This document shows, piece after piece, positions 17,133-25,626 of a stretch of DNA of 64,000 nucleotides. The position numbers and the translations under genes are program-made. The notes beneath the pieces are model-generated. The model ran no database searches. It worked only from the letters and a program-made list of their open reading frames with translations, and was not told where the DNA came from. The stretch lies in the IMG/VR virus record IMGVR_UViG_3300031999_000006, positions 32,622-96,621 of that record; one strand, 5' to 3'. This DNA is from a virus. Within the stretch, counting starts at the first letter, position 1. The number at the start of each line of letters is the position of its first letter.

Positions 17133-18082
17133 TTCTTGCCCACGAACTCTTCGTAATTCTTAGGAAAGTCCTCACTCCGAAACTTCTTAGTCTGTTCAGG
17201 AAACTTGTACCAGCCGGCAATGCTTTCCAACTCACCATGTCTGACCATGTAATCAAGCAATCCTGAGTAAGTGTCAATCGGTTTGTCTGTTAGCATCTCA
17301 AAGTTCACCACCCCGAAGGGCCGGCAAATCTTTGACTTCGCAACCTCTAAACGTCCTTTGTACCCGTCAAGTTCCTTGGTTGACTCATTCCTAATTGCCC
17401 CCGATAGGAAGCAGTGAAGGCGAAGGGAAGCAGTGAACTTGATCGCCTTACCGCCCACCGTCTCCGTTTTCTCTCCATACATAACCCCGATCTTGTCTCG
17501 GATCTGATTGATGAAGATCAGACAGATTTTACTTTGGTAAACCTTCGCCATGACTTGCTTGAGGCCGTCACCGATTACCTTTGCCCTTCGCATTGAGGCC
17601 TCACTACGACCAATCTCCTTCTCTAAGTCCTCAATTCCTGGAGTAGCGGCAACAGAATCCCAGATTATCGTAAGTAGCTGATCTGGGTCATCATCACGAA
17701 GCAGTTTCACACTTTCACCAATGACCTTGAAAACATCCTCAATAGTTTTTAACTGGGTATCAGGATCGGGATAGAAAAAGGTATCGTCCAACTTGACACC
17801 GGTCAGAGTTATCAACCCCTGATCAAGAGCGCGTTCGGTATCAATCAGGACGGCTCGACCACCTAGACGCTGAGTCTCAGCAATGACATGACAAGCGATC
17901 CTACTTTTCCCTGTACTGAAGTCACCATATATTTCGGACAGTTTCCCTGCAGGGATACCGCCTCCGATAACCCGATCAATAGCCAGGATACCAGTGGGCA
18001 CTCTGAACTTGACCAATTCACTAATACGATCGGCCAGATTGATAGTCCCCAGTTTATTGTGAAGATCACCTGTCTTAGTCAT
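17129..18082 (-). CDS. recA: RecA/UvsX-type recombinase
   Basis: 317 residues from ATG 18082 (AAAGGTGAG upstream). It has Walker A GDFSTGKSR (53-61), a Walker B region LLTIIWDSVAATPG, a loop-1 region EIGRSEASMRRAKVIGDGL and KICLIFINQIRDKIG. The product forms filaments on single-stranded DNA and drives strand exchange, with SSB encoded just upstream and SbcCD nearby. It is shorter than E. coli RecA at the C-terminus and close to phage UvsX/RadA-like forms. Confidence 0.92.
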   Translation of the reverse strand: MTKTGDLHNKLGTINLADRISELVKFRVPTGILAIDRVIGGGIPAGKLSEIYGDFSTGKSRIACHVIAETQRLGGRAVLIDTERALDQGLITLTGVKLDDTFFYPDPDTQLKTIEDVFKVIGESVKLLRDDDPDQLLTIIWDSVAATPGIEDLEKEIGRSEASMRRAKVIGDGLKQVMAKVYQSKICLIFINQIRDKIGVMYGEKTETVGGKAIKFTASLRLHCFLSGAIRNESTKELDGYKGRLEVAKSKICRPFGVVNFEMLTDKPIDTYSGLLDYMVRHGELESIAGWYKFPEQTKKFRSEDFPKNYEEFVGKK

Positions 18083-18099
18083 TGTCTCACCTTTCACCT

Positions 18100-18165
18100 A
18101 AAAAAGAATCCGGACCGGAGGGAGGAAAGTTGGGCGCCACGATCGCTACCCCAGCCAGTCCGGAT
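18100..18165 (-). terminator. Stem with T-tract between ssb and recA
   Basis: On the minus strand ATCCGGACTGG (18165-18155) pairs with CCGGTCCGGAT (18118-18108), ten of eleven bases. The stem is followed by a run of six T (18105-18100). The loop is long, about 36 bases, so this is a weaker or partial intrinsic terminator. It would lower recA transcription relative to the abundantly needed SSB. Confidence 0.55.
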
Positions 18166-18173
18166 CCTCACTG

Positions 18174-19334
18174 TTACTTTTTCCCTAACCGAGCCTTGGC
18201 GGCCTCGATCTTCTTCTTGATCTCGTCCAGCTTTTCCTGCGGCGGCGGGGTACTAGTCGCCTTCTCCGTAGGAGCCTTCGTGGTGGGCGGAACCGGTTTG
18301 GGGGCCGCTGGTTTAGGTTTGGGTGCCTCTTCCTTAGGCTTCTCAACCTTCGCCTTTTTCTCCGCCTCTTCCTTTGCCTGCTTAGTAGCAAGGGCCTTCC
18401 GTTCCTTAAGCTCCTTCATCTGGGCCTCAAGCTTAGCCATAGTGTCGTCCTCAGACTCAGCCGGGACCGCTTCCTCAGCCGCTTCCTCAGCCGCTTCCTC
18501 GACCACGTCCTCAGCCACTTCCTCAGCGCCCGCTTCGGCGGAAGTTTCTTCAGCGACCGGTGCCTCTTCGGCACTAGCCGCTTCGCGTTGCTTTCTCAGG
18601 TCGTCACGAAGAAGATCTCTCTCCTCCGCATTGCCAAAAGTCTTGATCGTCACCAAATCGAAGTCCGCTTCCGGATACAATGCCTTCACATCCAGGTCGA
18701 CGATCTGTTCTGCCCAGGCAGACATCTCTTCCTCCGTACCCAGCGGTGAGGGGTCGGTAGGATAAACATTGTACATAGACTGTGGTAGGGCCGTCTTGTC
18801 AAATACCAACATAAGATCCCGACCTGAAGTCTCGAGTTTACCGGACTTGTCGAACTTGTCGAACAAGTTGGACATCCTGCCCTTGGACGAGATGATCTGC
18901 ATGATCTTCTGGTAGACACCCTGTACCGGTGCCTCGTAGAGCTTCACTCCATCTTCCGGCTTTTCTCTGTCAATGACGTTGAAGACGCCGAACCTCTTGG
19001 GCCGGTACTTGTTGGCCTCCTCAGGTTGTTTGGCCTTGATCAAACGGAACATTTCTTCGCAGGCAGGACACTTTGTCCCGTAGGTCTCCCGGTTACAGAC
19101 GAACCGCTCGGTCTTGTCATCCTCGGCGTGCTTGATGAAGTGCACAGCCGCGTACAGGTGATAGGAAACCTTCGCTCCTGCCCGGGCGGGGAGGAGTCGG
19201 ATCTGGTTTCCATCGGGCCCACTCTTGGGTCTCCAGTGCTTCTCTGACCAGTCAAAGCCCTGAGCACGCTTTTTCTCCTGATCAACCACTCGTTGAGCCG
19301 ATTCAGTATCCGGCTCACCAAAAAGTTTTGCCAT
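18174..19334 (-). CDS. Single-stranded DNA-binding protein (T4 gp32-like)
   Basis: 386 residues. The N-terminal half carries a zinc-binding pattern FVCNRETYGTKCPACEEMF with upstream His residues, as in gp32-type SSBs, within an OB-fold-like region (NQIRLLPARAGAKVSYHLY, then VFNVIDREKPEDG). From about residue 235 the protein turns into a long low-complexity tail: first Ala/Glu-rich, then Lys/Pro-rich, ending AAKARLGKK. Acidic SSB tails recruit partner proteins; the alternating acid and base blocks here are unusually long. It lies upstream of recA and downstream of polA. Confidence 0.8.
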   Translation of the reverse strand: MAKLFGEPDTESAQRVVDQEKKRAQGFDWSEKHWRPKSGPDGNQIRLLPARAGAKVSYHLYAAVHFIKHAEDDKTERFVCNRETYGTKCPACEEMFRLIKAKQPEEANKYRPKRFGVFNVIDREKPEDGVKLYEAPVQGVYQKIMQIISSKGRMSNLFDKFDKSGKLETSGRDLMLVFDKTALPQSMYNVYPTDPSPLGTEEEMSAWAEQIVDLDVKALYPEADFDLVTIKTFGNAEERDLLRDDLRKQREAASAEEAPVAEETSAEAGAEEVAEDVVEEAAEEAAEEAVPAESEDDTMAKLEAQMKELKERKALATKQAKEEAEKKAKVEKPKEEAPKPKPAAPKPVPPTTKAPTEKATSTPPPQEKLDEIKKKIEAAKARLGKK

Positions 19335-19346
19335 TGGTTACCTCCT

Positions 19347-19814
19347 TTAAGGTTTGGCTAATTCTTGCTTCTTTATGTAAATAGACGGGTCTGCCTGCAC
19401 CCGCATATTTGAAGCCAACGAGATAAGGATGTCCTTCCGATGATAAAAGGACTCCTTAATCGCACCCAAGATACCAACGTTCTTCCGTGCCGTCGCAAAG
19501 TTCTCCTGGGCTCCCTGGAAGGTAGGATCCAAACGAATCCTGTTCTTAACCATGGTCTCAGTGACTTTGTCACCGGCCGACTCCTTCCGTATTCTCTCAT
19601 CCAGGATTGCCTCGGCCATCTCAAGTGTAGTCTTCGCCTCGGCCATCTCAGCCTGGGCGACTTCAGAGAGTACGGCATACCAAGCAAACAAACTTGGCTG
19701 GTCCTTCAGATCATCATTAATAGTCTCCTCACTGCACTTGAGTTCCTTCTGATAGTCGATGGTATATGTCTTCCCACCGACCACCATCTCAACGGGAAAG
19801 AATTCTTTATCCAT
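19347..19814 (-). CDS. Hypothetical helical phage protein next to SSB
   Basis: 155 residues. A short beta start (EMVVGGKTYTIDYQKELKC) is followed by long helices (EVAQAEMAEAKTTLEMAEAI) and a conserved-looking end RKDILISLASNMR. I know similar unnamed proteins adjacent to phage SSB or recombinase genes. A recombination mediator is possible but unproven. Confidence 0.6.
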   Translation of the reverse strand: MDKEFFPVEMVVGGKTYTIDYQKELKCSEETINDDLKDQPSLFAWYAVLSEVAQAEMAEAKTTLEMAEAILDERIRKESAGDKVTETMVKNRIRLDPTFQGAQENFATARKNVGILGAIKESFYHRKDILISLASNMRVQADPSIYIKKQELAKP

Positions 19815-19817
19815 GTT

Positions 19818-20162
19818 TTACTCCTGACACCGCCACACGGAAAAGGTTCCGTTGTGTAGATCCTCCATGACTTTATAGACATAATCCTCAACCTTGAACT
19901 CCTGGTTGCCCTGACCCGGTCGCCATACTCCTACATGGATAGGATGCCCACAGACATCTATATCTGGACGATCCAGACGGACAAGGTCAATAATGTCAAC
20001 CCCTGACTCCATTTTCACAAATGGATATGGTTTTAAACAAAGGAACTTAGGATCAATTTTCTCCCACGCATAGGCCTTAGGGAAGATGATCTTCAGACCT
20101 TTCTCCGAATCCGGACCAAGAAGATGTACCAACTGCCTAATCTGACTTGCACAAAGTCTCAT
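19818..20162 (-). CDS. Hypothetical protein, 114 residues
   Basis: Mixed alpha/beta protein with KFLCLKPYPFVKM, VDIIDLVRLDRPDID and HPIHVGVWRPGQ segments. No family recognised. It sits between polA and the small SSB-adjacent gene, each separated by only a few bases. Confidence 0.55.
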   Translation of the reverse strand: MRLCASQIRQLVHLLGPDSEKGLKIIFPKAYAWEKIDPKFLCLKPYPFVKMESGVDIIDLVRLDRPDIDVCGHPIHVGVWRPGQGNQEFKVEDYVYKVMEDLHNGTFSVWRCQE

Positions 20163-20171
20163 ACTGTCCTC

Positions 20172-22769
20172 CTATTCAATTCCCACCAAAGCTCCCCAGT
20201 TTGTCCCGATGGCCACGTCGACTTTGATTGGAACATTGACCCACGGATGGTCAAATCTCTCCATCTGATCATAGATCATCAGTAGCATCTCGGGAACTTC
20301 ATTCTCTGGGCAGTCAAAAAGAATCATGTCATGGACATTCATGACCATACACGACTCCATTCCCCTCTTCCGCATTAGCATCCACACACGACTCGCCGCA
20401 TCCAATACCAGATCACTAGCGGTACCTTGTATGGGTGCATTAACTCCTTCACGGAAAAGGGCTTCCCAACCAGCCTGGTCACGAACATTCTCCGTAGCAA
20501 AATATCGACGCCTTCCAAAAAAGGTTTCAACATAACCACGACTCCGAATCTGCTTCCGTATTGTATCAACATAACCTTTAATCCCAGTATACTTGGTATA
20601 GAAGGCCTCAATCTTTTTATCTGCTTCCCGCATTGATATCTTTAACTGCTTAGACAGACCATGTGCAGACTCACCATAGACAATTCCGAAGTTTACACTC
20701 TTTGCCTCAACCCTTTGCTTTGCTTTAGCCAACTCAGATAGATCATCATTGGGTCCGAAGATAGCCATCCGAGTCACCTCATGGATATCCTCACCACTCC
20801 TAAAGGCATCAATCAACGCCTGGTCATGCGAGTACATGGCTAGTACCCGAAGCTCCATTTGGGAATAGTCAACCTCGACAAACAATCCCCTCTTTGATCG
20901 AAACACCGGACGAATCTCTTTCGGTATGTTCTGGAAGTTTGGCTTTTGACACGATGGACGACCAGTTGCCGTTCTGGTTAACATATACTCACCCCTAACC
21001 ACACCATCGATGTTTAACTTTGTATAAGGAATGAGATAGGTACTAATAATTTTTGCTGTCGTACGATACTTCAATAAGTCAGTGACAAAGGGGTGCTTAC
21101 CCTTAATCGTCTCTAATGCCTCTTCATCCACTGACATCTTTTGTGTCTTTTTTGTTTTCTTTTCCGAGACAAGCTTCATCTCCTCCAAGATAGAACGAAG
21201 ATGGGAACCTGAATTAAAGTTTACATCCCTCTGAAGTTTCTCAGCAACCGTTCTCACCTCTTTATAGGAGGCCAACTTGTTGAATAGAGTACACGCCTCT
21301 TTGTTATACTCCTGATAGGTTTCCTCAAGTACCTTAAGGTCCAGAGTCACACCCTCCAACTCCATCTCAATGAGAGTATAAACCGCCTTCGTCAAGATTG
21401 TGATGAGGAACTCAAAGGCTGTGGGTGACAATCTTTTCTCATATATCATCGCCAACTCATCACCAACAAAAGTATCCATCGTATTGTAGTTGGCAATCTT
21501 TTCCAAACTTTCCTCAACTAAGTTACTAGCATCAATGTCCCACCCACCATGGTCCGTAAACTTCCACGCGCACTGATGAAGTCCCTGAGGACTATGCTTT
21601 CCTTCCAAAAGGAAAACCGCCAGTTGAGTATCAAGCCAGAGGTTTGTTGATCTAACCCCATAGATGGCCTGCATGAACTTAAGATCAAACTTTGCATTCT
21701 GGGCAACCATCTTAACTCGAGAGTCAATAAAAAGAGGACTAACTATCTTCGCTATTTCTTTGTGATAATCAAGATTGGGACTTTCACGATGGTTCATTGG
21801 TATCCACCAAGTCGGACCATTACGCAAAGTGAAGGACATAGACACAATTACAGCATCAGGAGCCAGTGGGTCAAAACCTGATGACTCAACGTCGAAGGTC
21901 ACAATTGCACCCTCATCTCTTTTGTTGGCCTCATCCAGAATTGACTTCACCATCGCTTCTGTCTTATCGCAATCATCAACTATATTATAAGGGATCTTGT
22001 GTTCCGAATCAAGAAATACTTTGATCTTGCGCATCTCCTCAAGATACATCGCATCGTGACGCTGTCTTTGATCACGCAGAATATATGAAGGATGATACAT
22101 CACATAGAACCGACGACCATCCTTGAGGAAACCATGGCCGTGAGCGGCACCCACATGCCAGCGCCCCAGAAGAGTATCGAGTGGTGTGTTGCCTAAGAGA
22201 ACGATCAACTTTCCGTGGAACCTCTGTAGGTCCTCCTCAAGATACCGGGAACAGCAAGCAATCTCCACTGCCTCAGGTGGACGATTAGAAGGCACCACCT
22301 CATAGGGACGATCCTTGACTGGAGGCCGGCATCGGACAGTATTCACAAAAGCACAGTCCTCCTCAACTAGTCCGGCAAGCCGTATGAACTTGCGAAGGCA
22401 TCGGCCGGCCGGTCCAACAAACGGAATACCCTTCTCAACTTCCTCCACACCAGGTGCCTCACCAACGAATAGAACGCTCGCCGTCCCAATGTTCTCAGAG
22501 GCCTTGACTTCATTCTTCTTGACTCCCTTGCCCAGTGGGCACCTCAAGCAAGAGTCGACTCCAGAAGAAGATGACCGAGATTTGGATGGTGGACGAACCG
22601 GACGAAGTGCCTCCTCAACAAGCATTTGTTTAATCTCTTCCAATGTATATAGTCTATACTCATAACGCCGATTACGTGATATCCTAAGACCAAACTCATC
22701 CGTAATCTCACGAGGAGACAGTTTCTCCAACTCAGGGAAGAAGACCATCGTATCGTTACGTTTTTTCAC
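20172..22769 (-). CDS. polA: Family A DNA polymerase with N-terminal uracil-DNA-glycosylase domain
   Basis: 865 residues from GTG 22769 (GAGGGATTAG upstream). Residues about 75-245 form a family-4-type UDG domain with SCLRCPLG, GEAPGVEEVEKGIPFVGPAG, NTVRCRPP, EIACC (iron-sulfur cysteines) and HPSYILRD. A DnaQ-like 3'-5' exonuclease follows (FDVESSGFDP). The polymerase domain has motif A VEVDYSQMELRVLAMYS, motif B RVEAKSVNFGIVYGES and motif C MNVHDMILFD. There is no 5' nuclease domain; that activity is encoded at 15830-16747. SPO1-type phages have a comparable UDG-polymerase arrangement. It is the replicative polymerase, next to the clamp. Confidence 0.93.
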   Translation of the reverse strand: MKKRNDTMVFFPELEKLSPREITDEFGLRISRNRRYEYRLYTLEEIKQMLVEEALRPVRPPSKSRSSSSGVDSCLRCPLGKGVKKNEVKASENIGTASVLFVGEAPGVEEVEKGIPFVGPAGRCLRKFIRLAGLVEEDCAFVNTVRCRPPVKDRPYEVVPSNRPPEAVEIACCSRYLEEDLQRFHGKLIVLLGNTPLDTLLGRWHVGAAHGHGFLKDGRRFYVMYHPSYILRDQRQRHDAMYLEEMRKIKVFLDSEHKIPYNIVDDCDKTEAMVKSILDEANKRDEGAIVTFDVESSGFDPLAPDAVIVSMSFTLRNGPTWWIPMNHRESPNLDYHKEIAKIVSPLFIDSRVKMVAQNAKFDLKFMQAIYGVRSTNLWLDTQLAVFLLEGKHSPQGLHQCAWKFTDHGGWDIDASNLVEESLEKIANYNTMDTFVGDELAMIYEKRLSPTAFEFLITILTKAVYTLIEMELEGVTLDLKVLEETYQEYNKEACTLFNKLASYKEVRTVAEKLQRDVNFNSGSHLRSILEEMKLVSEKKTKKTQKMSVDEEALETIKGKHPFVTDLLKYRTTAKIISTYLIPYTKLNIDGVVRGEYMLTRTATGRPSCQKPNFQNIPKEIRPVFRSKRGLFVEVDYSQMELRVLAMYSHDQALIDAFRSGEDIHEVTRMAIFGPNDDLSELAKAKQRVEAKSVNFGIVYGESAHGLSKQLKISMREADKKIEAFYTKYTGIKGYVDTIRKQIRSRGYVETFFGRRRYFATENVRDQAGWEALFREGVNAPIQGTASDLVLDAASRVWMLMRKRGMESCMVMNVHDMILFDCPENEVPEMLLMIYDQMERFDHPWVNVPIKVDVAIGTNWGALVGIE

Positions 22770-23784
22770 TATCTAATCCCTCAAACATATTTGACGCTTC
22801 CAGCTGAAGATAGAGATCCCACACTGACGCCTTACCCGTCTTCTTCCTTTCCTGATTGACCCAGTCCTCGAACTTCGTCCATGACCGGAAACAGGCCTCA
22901 ACACGAAGCCAAAAGTTCTTCGACAACTCATCCATAGTCGATTCTATTCCAACCTTCTTAAGTTGGGAAACCAGATAGTTATCCTGAACGCTCGCGGCCA
23001 TGACCGCGCCTTGACGGGCTCGAATAGGAGAAACTGAAACAACCATGACTTTTTTCTTATCCTTCTTATCCTCATCGAACAAATAGATATGACCATAACC
23101 AGCCGACTTCGTGATTGTTGCGTCCACTGAATACCAAGGAAAGTCACCAAGTACATCTGGCATACAAAGGCCAAGCATATGAACCTTCCCACGATAATTA
23201 TACTCACGAAATCGCTCAAACAAATGACTGAACGCCTCTTTCTTCAGCGTTGAACCCTTAATCTTTCCTGACATACCACCCAACGCTATATACTGACAAC
23301 CAGCATCCACCATTCGCTTCAACCATTGATCATTCTCACCATAGTGAAAGATAGGAACAATAAAATCTAGGCCTTTCTTCTCAGTTAAGTAAATGTAATT
23401 ATTGAATGATTCTGCGGCGGCGCGTTCAACCTCAAGTCTCGCCGCCTCTCCACTAAGATCCCGGGACTTAGGAATAACATCAAGATTAAACGCATGAAGA
23501 GTTTGAAAGTTATCCTCATCACGAAACTTTTTAAGATAGTCAGCATAGAAGTCAATGTTAACTTCCTGCCCTAAAGTCATAACAGTAAACGCACCGGAGT
23601 CCACAAACAAGTCCATCTTCTTTGTATACTCCTTACCAAGCGTGGCTGTAAGCTTCTCAAGTGGGCCCTTATACGCAAAGCTTGACAAGACTCTCCTAAA
23701 TACCCCCGCCTTTGCATACTCCACCAGACGCCCCATACCTTCAGAGGTCATAACAAAGAAAACTTTGAAGGTTAGATCTCTCAT
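22756..23784 (-). CDS. dpdA: DpdA-like DNA 7-deazaguanine transglycosylase
   Basis: 342 residues from ATG 23784 (ATGA overlap with the clamp stop). It has the TIM-barrel TGT-like pattern of phage DpdA: LFVDSGAFTVMTLGQEVNID (Asp62 in the nucleophile/general-base position), DFIVPIFHYGENDQWLKR, QYIALGGMSGK, KVHMLGLCMPDVL and YSVDATITKSAG. It lacks the CxCxxC zinc site of tRNA TGT. DpdA exchanges guanine in DNA for preQ0 or a derivative. The presence of FolE, QueD, QueE, QueC and Gat-QueC makes this assignment much stronger than similarity alone. Confidence 0.82.
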   Translation of the reverse strand: MRDLTFKVFFVMTSEGMGRLVEYAKAGVFRRVLSSFAYKGPLEKLTATLGKEYTKKMDLFVDSGAFTVMTLGQEVNIDFYADYLKKFRDEDNFQTLHAFNLDVIPKSRDLSGEAARLEVERAAAESFNNYIYLTEKKGLDFIVPIFHYGENDQWLKRMVDAGCQYIALGGMSGKIKGSTLKKEAFSHLFERFREYNYRGKVHMLGLCMPDVLGDFPWYSVDATITKSAGYGHIYLFDEDKKDKKKVMVVSVSPIRARQGAVMAASVQDNYLVSQLKKVGIESTMDELSKNFWLRVEACFRSWTKFEDWVNQERKKTGKASVWDLYLQLEASNMFEGLDSEKT

Positions 23785-24920
23785 CTTATTGATCCCACCT
23801 TCCAACCAATGTAATGTTCTTCACTCGTGCCTGGAGTATAAGCATAGATACACCGACCAGGAACAATAACAAATCTGGAATATCGCTCAATAGCGGTTAA
23901 CAAAAAGTCCGAATGTATTCTAACCTTTTCAAAGTCTGGGCATCCCCTAAGAGGAAGAGTAATGGTCATATTCTTTCCAGAGGACGCCTGAAGAAGGATG
24001 GGAATAATAGTAAGGATACCATCTTTAGCACTGATCTCAGCGTCTGAATACTCCATAGCATCCTTAAAAAGTAAGGCCACTCCAGATAAATCCGTTCCTA
24101 ACAGTTCCTTCGGAAAGTCAAACTTAATCTCTGCCTTATCTATCTCTTCATTGAGTGTATCCAAAAGATGATTATGCGCAGGCATAAGAAAAGAGACACC
24201 CGTTACAAATACCAGAAATCCTTCCTCCTTATTGACGTCAACACCAAAGTCAAATACCACAAAACCTTCAGAAGTTACCCCCAACCGTTCCAATTTATAC
24301 TTAGGTCGAATAAGTTGCTCAACTACCTCTGCCGACATAAAGAAATCTTGATCAATGCCCTTCAAAGGTTCATCTAGAGTATAACGAGTCACTCTATAAT
24401 TGTCAGAGGCGATCAACGCATTCTGATCCTTGACAAACCAGATCCCGCAGAATGCCGGCTGATAAGTATTCTTTGACATACAAAAAGATAATGACTTAAG
24501 TGCGGCAAGAAACTCTTGTCCAGGACACTCCTTAATTTGGCCAAGAAGACTTTCAGGTGTTACAATCCCCATTGACTCAACCAAATCGACTTCACCATGA
24601 AAGTGCCCAATACTAAAACCAAGAGTTTGATCAGTAATAGTAAAGATAATCTCCTTATCGAGATGCCCAGACAATAGTCCCCAAATCTTTTTTGTAGCAC
24701 CAACAGGGAGGCCAACAGTGTGATAGTTCTCCTTCAAGTCCAGCACCCTATCCTTACATGCCGCCCCTCCCCAAAGCTGGGACGCAATGACATAAGATTG
24801 GTGAAAAATAAACACACACGAGGTGGGAAGAATGTTGGTTGGAGAAGAGAAGTCAAAAAGAATATCCATAAGTTTCTTAAGTGTCTTCGCCTTCTTGCTT
24901 ATTGTAATTACTTCATCCAT
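23781..24920 (-). CDS. Sliding clamp (DnaN-like)
   Basis: 379 residues, the length of bacterial beta clamps. The second-domain signature AFCGIWFVKDQNALIASDNY followed by RVTRYTL corresponds to the conserved GI.....L..VATD.yRLa of DnaN. A third-domain pattern SGKNMTITLPL and a C-terminal SRFVIVPGRCIYAY fit too. The clamp would tether PolA. It lies between queC and dpdA, mixing replication and base-modification genes in one operon. Confidence 0.82.
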   Translation of the reverse strand: MDEVITISKKAKTLKKLMDILFDFSSPTNILPTSCVFIFHQSYVIASQLWGGAACKDRVLDLKENYHTVGLPVGATKKIWGLLSGHLDKEIIFTITDQTLGFSIGHFHGEVDLVESMGIVTPESLLGQIKECPGQEFLAALKSLSFCMSKNTYQPAFCGIWFVKDQNALIASDNYRVTRYTLDEPLKGIDQDFFMSAEVVEQLIRPKYKLERLGVTSEGFVVFDFGVDVNKEEGFLVFVTGVSFLMPAHNHLLDTLNEEIDKAEIKFDFPKELLGTDLSGVALLFKDAMEYSDAEISAKDGILTIIPILLQASSGKNMTITLPLRGCPDFEKVRIHSDFLLTAIERYSRFVIVPGRCIYAYTPGTSEEHYIGWKVGSIR

Positions 24921-25624
24921 AGTTCATGCCTCCTTAAAACTACTTCAATTTCACGAGCACGCTCTATATCATACTCGCCTGCCTTAATTCTTTTGATGTA
25001 GCCCGGTATGCCCGACCACTCTTTGATATCTGCACGAAGGGCAAGACTCAATCCATTATTCTCAAAGGCTATCCATCGCCTGAAACAGGCGGCGCACTCT
25101 CCGCAAGGAACCTTTGTTGAGTCCGATCCAAAGCAAGAGAACGACTTATAGAGAACATCGACCGGACACTTTTCGTTGCCTTGATCAAGGTACCACTTGA
25201 TCATGCCTGACTTTGTCATACCTTGGAAAGGACTGTCCACCACGATCCTTCGCTCATTAAGGAAAGATAGCATCTCTGACGCCTTATCCAGGAACTCAGG
25301 CGAACGATCAGGAATGGACTGCTCACCTTTTTGGAAAACCAAGTAAATGTCATCCCCGTAAAGTGCACCAATCATGGCAAGGAAAAGATTACGCATTGGG
25401 ATATAGGCATCAGGTGCTTCCTGATCACCGAGGTACAATCGTTTCTCAATGATCAAGTCCATGCCCAATCTTTTCGCAAGACTCATGGAAGTGAAGTATT
25501 CCGATGCTCCGTAGCGGTGACCCAAGTGGACATGAACTGCCTTTGGCTTGCCCAAAACAAACCAGGCAATCAATGAGTCAAGCCCCCCGCTAAACATCAG
25601 AACAGGACGTCTGCTTTTTGCCAT
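24908..25624 (-). CDS. queC: 7-cyano-7-deazaguanine (preQ0) synthase, QueC-like
   Basis: 238 residues from ATG 25624 (AAGGAATTGATC before it). It has the PP-loop ATPase motif FSGGLDSL (residues 11-18), YIPMRNLFLAMIGAL (QueC: P.RN..F...A) and a zinc site CFGSDSTKVPCGECAACFRR. QueC converts CDG to preQ0 with ammonia and ATP. It is somewhat diverged but keeps all key residues, and it follows gat-queC by 2 bases. Because Gat-QueC also has a QueC domain, the division of labour is presumed: QueC makes preQ0, Gat-QueC amidates it. Confidence 0.85.
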   Translation of the reverse strand: MAKSRRPVLMFSGGLDSLIAWFVLGKPKAVHVHLGHRYGASEYFTSMSLAKRLGMDLIIEKRLYLGDQEAPDAYIPMRNLFLAMIGALYGDDIYLVFQKGEQSIPDRSPEFLDKASEMLSFLNERRIVVDSPFQGMTKSGMIKWYLDQGNEKCPVDVLYKSFSCFGSDSTKVPCGECAACFRRWIAFENNGLSLALRADIKEWSGIPGYIKRIKAGEYDIERAREIEVVLRRHELWMK

Positions 25625-25626
25625 GA

